NCBI RefSeq assembly: GCF_019049325.1
Contig: NZ_JAGMUO010000120.1
Coordinates: 186,218 to 250,217, forward strand
Reading direction: 5' to 3'
DNA: 64,000 nt
Source of the DNA: Streptomyces sp. AC512_CC834
GTDB taxonomy: Bacteria > Actinomycetota > Actinomycetes > Streptomycetales > Streptomycetaceae
The notes beneath the pieces were generated by a model. That model worked only from the letters and a program-made list of their open reading frames with translations. It ran no database searches and was not told where the DNA came from. Made by a program: the position numbers and the translations under genes. Positions 60,365 to 64,000 of the stretch are shown here, in pieces (the first letter of the stretch is position 1; each line of letters opens with the position of its first letter).

Positions 60365-60605
60365 GTACGTACCTCCAAGATGTTCCCTCGCGTCCGGCGG
60401 GCCGTGGGGTGGGGACTCCCCTGGGGCTCGGCCGGAGAGGAGCGGGGGCTCCGGGCCGTGCAACGGAACGCGAGTGACTCGCCAGAGTACGCGAGACCGT
60501 GCATCGCACACGTGGCGGGGCTCACACATCCCGCGTCGCCCGTGTGGCGTGCGCCACCGCGTCCGCGGCCCCGCCCGCCCCGGTCGGGGCCGCGGACGGG
60601 CCCGG

Positions 60606-60620
60606 CAGATAATCGAGCCC
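60606..60620 (+). promoter_or_regulatory. probable -10 of a leaderless promoter
   Basis: CAGATAATCGAGCCC directly precedes the GTG start of the mannosyltransferase. GATAAT fits a -10 element, and the seven bases that follow would place transcription start at the initiation codon. No ribosome site is present, which agrees with leaderless translation. Confidence 0.5.
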
Positions 60621-61826
60621 GTGACCGATCTTGAAACGCGCACCGCGGGCCGCCCCGGCGCCTCAGGTCTGCCCGGTGCCCTGCGCCGGGCAGCGCCCGC
60701 GCTCCTCGGGTACGCGGCCGTACGCGCCCTGGGCCTGCTCGCCCTGGCCCTGTGGAGCGCCGCGCGCGACAAGAGCGCGTACACGCTGCTGACGGCCCGC
60801 TGGGACTCCCTCTGGTACACCAGGGTCGCCGAGCTGGGCTACGGCTACGAGGTGCGGCTACCGAACGGCGACGTGCACTCCAACCTGGCGTTCTTCCCGC
60901 TGCTGCCCTGGCTGGAGCGGCTCGGGGCGGCGGTGACACCCCTGTCGTACGCCGACGCCGGGTTCGTCGTGAGCCTGCTCGCGTCGCTCGCCGCGGCCTG
61001 GGGGATCTTCGCGGTGGCGGAGCACGTGTACGGCCGCCGCGCGGGCGTGTGCGCGGTGCTGCTGTGGGCCGTACTGCCGGTCGGGGTCGTGCAGTCGATG
61101 GCGTACAGCGAGTCCCTGTTCACGGCGCTGGCCGCCTGGTCCCTGTACGCGGTGCTGACCGGGCGCTGGGTGACGGCGGGGGTGCTGGCCTCGCTGGCCG
61201 GGCTGACCCGCCCGGTGGGGCTCGCGGTGGCGGCGGCGGTGTGGGTGGCCGCGCTCACGGCATACGCGCGAAGCCGGGGGGACGCCGTCGCGGACGGCAC
61301 CCAGGGCCCGGCGCGCGCCCCCGGTGACGGCGCGCGGCGCGTGCTCGGCATGCTGCTCGCGCCCCTGGGCGCCGCCGGTTACGTGCTGTGGGTCGGCCAC
61401 CGCACCGGCAAGGGCCCGCTCGGCTATCTCGACGTCCAGGCCGGCTGGCGCAACGGCTTCGACGGGGGCGTGGCCTTCGCCCGTTTCGTCGCGGAGAAGT
61501 TCACGTCGTTCCCGGCGGCCCTGGCCGGTGTGGGGCTGGTCGTCGGCGTCGCGCTGCTGGTCTGGCTGTACGTGGTGGGCGTACGACAGCGCCAGCCGCT
61601 CGCGCTGCTGGTGTACACGGGGATCGTCGTCGCCCTCGCCCTGTGCGCGTCGAGCTACTTCGGTTCCAAGCCCCGGCTGCTGCTGCCCGCCTTCCCGCTG
61701 CTGCTGCCCCTCGCCCTGGCCCTCGCCCGGCTGCGTACCTCCAGGTCGGCGCTGGTCGTGGCCGGGGTCGCGGTGGCGTCGGCCGTCTACGGGGCGTTCT
61801 GGCTGAACGGCTCCGGCCCGCCCTGA
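60621..61826 (+). CDS. integral membrane mannosyltransferase (PIG-V-like, GT-C fold)
   Basis: A 401-aa polytopic protein with eight or more helices. The first external loop carries ARWDSLWYTRVAELGYGYE, with the Asp and aromatic pattern of PIG-V/GT-C enzymes that use a polyprenyl-phosphate sugar. NLAFFPLLPWLERL and PKPRLLLPAFPLLLPLA-like helices near the end (from SKPRLLLPAFPLL) agree. It presumably mannosylates a lipid or wall polymer on the outer face. The start GTG 60621 appears leaderless. Confidence 0.85.
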   Translation: MTDLETRTAGRPGASGLPGALRRAAPALLGYAAVRALGLLALALWSAARDKSAYTLLTARWDSLWYTRVAELGYGYEVRLPNGDVHSNLAFFPLLPWLERLGAAVTPLSYADAGFVVSLLASLAAAWGIFAVAEHVYGRRAGVCAVLLWAVLPVGVVQSMAYSESLFTALAAWSLYAVLTGRWVTAGVLASLAGLTRPVGLAVAAAVWVAALTAYARSRGDAVADGTQGPARAPGDGARRVLGMLLAPLGAAGYVLWVGHRTGKGPLGYLDVQAGWRNGFDGGVAFARFVAEKFTSFPAALAGVGLVVGVALLVWLYVVGVRQRQPLALLVYTGIVVALALCASSYFGSKPRLLLPAFPLLLPLALALARLRTSRSALVVAGVAVASAVYGAFWLNGSGPP

Positions 61827-62077
61827 CCGACCCCTGATGATCTCTGCTGACCTCTCATGGCCAGTGGGACAATTCCGGACCAGCATTCGGTGAACGCATT
61901 GATAAGGACGATAAAACCGCCGACCGGGCAGATCAAAGGAATTGAAGTCCGCGGTGGTCCTGGATTGCCGATTACCCGGAAATAGATCGCCGCCTGAGAG
62001 GAATCCCACATCACATCGTCATCACAAAGCCGTTGATTCGGCCGGGATCACTCCTCACTCGCTGTAACGTCGATTGG

Positions 62078-63094
62078 GTGCGTACCGAACGGAAGCTCAC
62101 CCGTCTGGACCGGGTGTTCGCGAGACTGGACCGGGAGCCGGAACGACCGGCGCTCCTGTACGTGCCGGATATGAGCCGGCACCGGTTCGCGCTGTTCGCC
62201 GGAACCCTCGCGTTCTACATCGCGATCGTGTGGGCCGTGGTGATCACCTCGTGGCTGGTCCGGCTCGACTGGCAGGTCATGTTCTTCCGGCCCTACCAGC
62301 AGTGGCCGGAGATCCACGCGTTCGTCGACTACTACGTGGTGCTCGGCCAGCGCGGCCCCACCGCCGTGATGGTCGCGGCCTGGCTCGGCTGGCGATCATG
62401 GCGCCAGCACACCCTGCGCCCCCTGCTGGCGCTCGGCGTCTCACTGCTCCTGCTGAACGTCACGGTCGGCGCCGCCAAGTACGGCATGGGCCGGCTCGGT
62501 CCGCACTACGCGACCACGATCGGCGCCAACGAGATGTGGCTCGGCGGCGATATATTTCCGAGCGGTCACACCGCGAACGCCGTCGTGACCTGGGGCATTC
62601 TCGCCTACCTGGCCTCGACGCCCAGAGCCCGGCGCTGGCTGTCCGCGGTGTCCGCGGTCACCTCGCTCGGCGTGGGCATGTCCACCGTCTACCTCGGTAC
62701 GCACTGGCTGAGCGACGTGCTCCTCGGCTGGGCGGCGGGGCTGCTGATCCTGCTGGCGCTGCCCTGGTGCGAACCGCTGATCACCCGTGCCGAGACGTTG
62801 ATCCTCGGTCTGCGCGACCGCTGGTACACCCCGCGCGGCCGCGCGGGGGAGCCGAAACGGCCGGTCGGCCCGCCCGTGGTCCTCACCCCGCCCGGCTCCG
62901 GCCAGGAGGACGCGCCCACCCGCGAGCCGGTCGCCGCGCCCCACACCCGGGCCCCGGCATACCTGGCTCCGGGCCCGCACAACACCCGCTCGGACCGTAC
63001 GCCGGTGACCCCGGCCGGCAGCCGCCGGCCGCCGCACTCCGACCGCCACCCGCGCAACACGGCCCCGGCCGCACGCCCGCTGTCGGGCGGCTGA
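62078..63094 (+). CDS. PAP2-family membrane phosphatase
   Basis: A 338-aa lipid phosphatase. Six helices lie between residues 40 and 240. The phosphatase motifs are KYGMGRLGP, PSGHTA, and GTHWLSDVLLG, containing the catalytic His pair and Asp. Family members dephosphorylate undecaprenyl pyrophosphate or phosphatidic acid at the outer membrane face. The C-terminal 90 residues form a disordered Pro/Arg tail. GTG 62078 was chosen; TAACGT 13 bases upstream may be a -10, so the message could be leaderless. A longer start at 62033 is possible. Confidence 0.9.
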   Translation: MRTERKLTRLDRVFARLDREPERPALLYVPDMSRHRFALFAGTLAFYIAIVWAVVITSWLVRLDWQVMFFRPYQQWPEIHAFVDYYVVLGQRGPTAVMVAAWLGWRSWRQHTLRPLLALGVSLLLLNVTVGAAKYGMGRLGPHYATTIGANEMWLGGDIFPSGHTANAVVTWGILAYLASTPRARRWLSAVSAVTSLGVGMSTVYLGTHWLSDVLLGWAAGLLILLALPWCEPLITRAETLILGLRDRWYTPRGRAGEPKRPVGPPVVLTPPGSGQEDAPTREPVAAPHTRAPAYLAPGPHNTRSDRTPVTPAGSRRPPHSDRHPRNTAPAARPLSGG

Positions 63095-63107
63095 GCGCGC
63101 CTCAGCC
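63089..63107. terminator. hairpin spanning both convergent stop codons
   Basis: GGCTGAG-CGCGC-CTCAGCC is a perfect 7-bp stem that contains the PAP2 stop codon in one arm and the I78 gene stop codon in the other. Confidence 0.65.
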
Positions 63108-63317
63108 CTTCCAGGCCCGGGACACCCGACCGTCCTTCACCTCGAAGTTGAGGCGGCCCACGCGGTACTCCATGGTGATGACCGTGCCCGGTGCCAGTGA
63201 CCGCACCGTCGACCAGCCCCGCTCGCGCGCCCGCCGCTCGGCCGCGTCGGAATCGAGGCCGACGTAGGTGTCCGGACTGTCCTGGGGCTCGGCCGGGGGT
63301 GTCGGAATCGGTGCCAT
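63102..63317 (-). CDS. proteinase inhibitor I78 family protein
   Basis: A 71-aa protein. The conserved core runs from YVGLDSDAAERRARERGW through APGTVITMEYRVGRLNFEVK, typical of I78 (potato inhibitor I-like) proteins. No signal peptide is visible, so its target would be cytosolic. Family members inhibit serine proteases, but this one has not been tied to the two streptogrisins in the window. It is convergent with the PAP2 gene. Confidence 0.85.
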   Translation of the reverse strand: MAPIPTPPAEPQDSPDTYVGLDSDAAERRARERGWSTVRSLAPGTVITMEYRVGRLNFEVKDGRVSRAWKG

Positions 63318-63633
63318 GCCGCCACGCTATGCCCTGCTCATGGAGCGGGGAAGCCCAGGCCGGTAAGACGGGTCACGGATGCGCCTACGGTCACATTTCT
63401 GTCACAGGATCATGATGCGCGTTCTGCTGGAACTCCCTCACCCGGACGGGCGGTTTTGTACGCCTTCAGCGGGCCTGTGAGGTGAATTGCCGCGTGTCGT
63501 GTTGCGCCGTCGAATAAGCGGACGGGAAAGGCGTTCGACGCGACCCGGCGACGCCCCGCATTTCACACCCGAACACCCCCGAACACCTCCGAACGGACTT
63601 GCGGACGACCGGGCGAACGGACGCGTGGACCGC
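63318..63633. other. 316-bp non-coding gap
   Basis: It lies between the I78 gene start and the 3' end of the WYL gene. It holds AT-richer sequence near 63400 (ACATTTCTGTCACAGGATCA) and a CCGAACACC-type repeat near 63570. I found no gene with a ribosome site; a 22-codon frame near 63414 is not supported. Confidence 0.55.
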
Positions 63634-64000
63634 TTACACGGATCGAACATCGGACACCCGAAACCCGTCGCCCGGGTCCAGGGCACGGGTGAGCCGGTCG
63701 CGCGCCGTCCGGATCGCCTCCGTCAGCTCCGCCGGCTCGAGCACCTCGAAGTCGAAGCCGGTCAACATCACGTGCACCACCATGATGTCCAGGCTCCCCG
63801 CGCCGGTACGCAGGAGGCAGCGGTCCGGGCCCTCCGCCTCCAGCACCCCCGCGGAGGGCGAGATCCGCTCCGCCGCCTCCTCCAGGGGCACCAGCAGCCG
63901 GACGACCGCGTGCGTGGCGTACGCGCGCGTGGAGACCCCCTCGGAGACGTAGGCGGCCAGGTTTTCGGCGGGCGGCTCACGGGGGACGAAACGGGGCCCG
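63634..64000 (-). CDS. WYL-domain transcriptional regulator (3' part)
   Basis: The C-terminal 121 codons of a gene extending past the right edge. Visible sequence from RFVPREPPAENLAAYVS through VVRLLVPLEEAAERISPSAG to the end matches the WYL C-terminal extension of YafY-type regulators. These have an N-terminal HTH (outside the window) and bind a ligand or nucleic acid through the WYL module. Members include PafB/C, but this one cannot be assigned. Confidence 0.8.
   Translation of the reverse strand, partial: GPRFVPREPPAENLAAYVSEGVSTRAYATHAVVRLLVPLEEAAERISPSAGVLEAEGPDRCLLRTGAGSLDIMVVHVMLTGFDFEVLEPAELTEAIRTARDRLTRALDPGDGFRVSDVRSV

Noticed and set aside
58598..60634. A 678-codon frame on the plus strand, rich in Arg/His/Gln
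   Set aside because: It is antisense to the MFS transporter, which has clear motifs, helices and a ribosome site. The frame has no recognisable domain.
63438..63686. An 82-codon frame before the WYL gene
   Set aside because: It overlaps the WYL 3' end antisense and shows no coding character.
1..64000. Biosynthetic gene cluster or genomic island
   Set aside because: No polyketide, peptide synthetase or terpene genes, no integrase, no tRNA boundary, and no clear composition break; the window reads as core chromosome with small local insertions.

Overview
The window is chromosomal DNA from a Streptomyces-like actinomycete. This follows from the very high GC with GC-rich third codon positions, the many GTG/TTG starts and ATGA/GTGA gene overlaps, and families typical of the genus: streptogrisin-type proteases, a SepF-like protein, an AA10 monooxygenase with a wall-sorting tail, DUF4331 and DUF5685 proteins, an SGNH lipase, and an actinobacterial dnaE2. 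From memory the gene order resembles the hmgA-to-sflA core region of S. coelicolor; I could not check this. I saw no tRNA, rRNA, CRISPR array, prophage or intact insertion sequence.

Layout. 1-8.6 kb: catabolic genes (acyl-CoA dehydrogenase and divergent TetR regulator; an alcohol/aldehyde dehydrogenase pair), with an ArsR regulator, an EamA exporter, a PPOX-fold protein and an orphan sugar-type ABC ATPase. 8.8-15.6 kb: MFS and citrate-metal transporters, a molybdopterin oxidoreductase with a TetR regulator, and a lipoprotein. 15.8-19.1 kb: homogentisate dioxygenase, a GntR regulator and an orphan type ISP specificity-domain protein. 19.2-21.8 kb: TetR-controlled drug-type ABC exporter. 22-28.5 kb: an ECF sigma/anti-sigma pair divergent from a DUF4331, TPR and His-rich NicO-type transporter operon. 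28.6-31.1 kb: a Ser/Thr kinase overlapping tail-to-tail with a secreted lipase. 31.6-34.3 kb: a three-gene surface-polysaccharide operon. 34.4-39.5 kb: small housekeeping and unknown genes, including a decayed methyltransferase. 39.7-42.9 kb: secreted AA10 oxidase, secreted lipase, MarR/cupin pair. 42.9-47.5 kb: an SOS mutasome-like pair (ImuB-like protein plus DnaE2) behind a LexA box. 47.6-54.6 kb: membrane protein, two streptogrisin proteases, and a fully overlapping ABC exporter/two-component operon. 54.8-64 kb: Cys-rich DUF5685 protein, SepF-like protein, glutaryl-CoA-dehydrogenase-like enzyme, a repeat island, MFS pump, mannosyltransferase, PAP2 phosphatase, I78 inhibitor and a partial WYL regulator.

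Links between genes. Three catabolic units (the acyl-CoA dehydrogenase/TetR pair near 1.5 kb, the aldehyde/alcohol dehydrogenase operon near 7.2 kb, and the acyl-CoA dehydrogenase at 57 kb) share one palindromic operator of the form AACTAGCRCYGCTAGTT, which suggests a single TetR regulon. Other regulators sit next to their likely targets with visible palindromes: TetR/molybdoenzyme, TetR/ABC exporter, MarR/cupin. The best candidates for undescribed biology are the sigma factor-DUF4331-TPR-NicO locus, the orphan type ISP domain protein, the Cys-rich DUF5685 tail, and a 40-bp minisatellite enclosed by about 58-bp inverted repeats.
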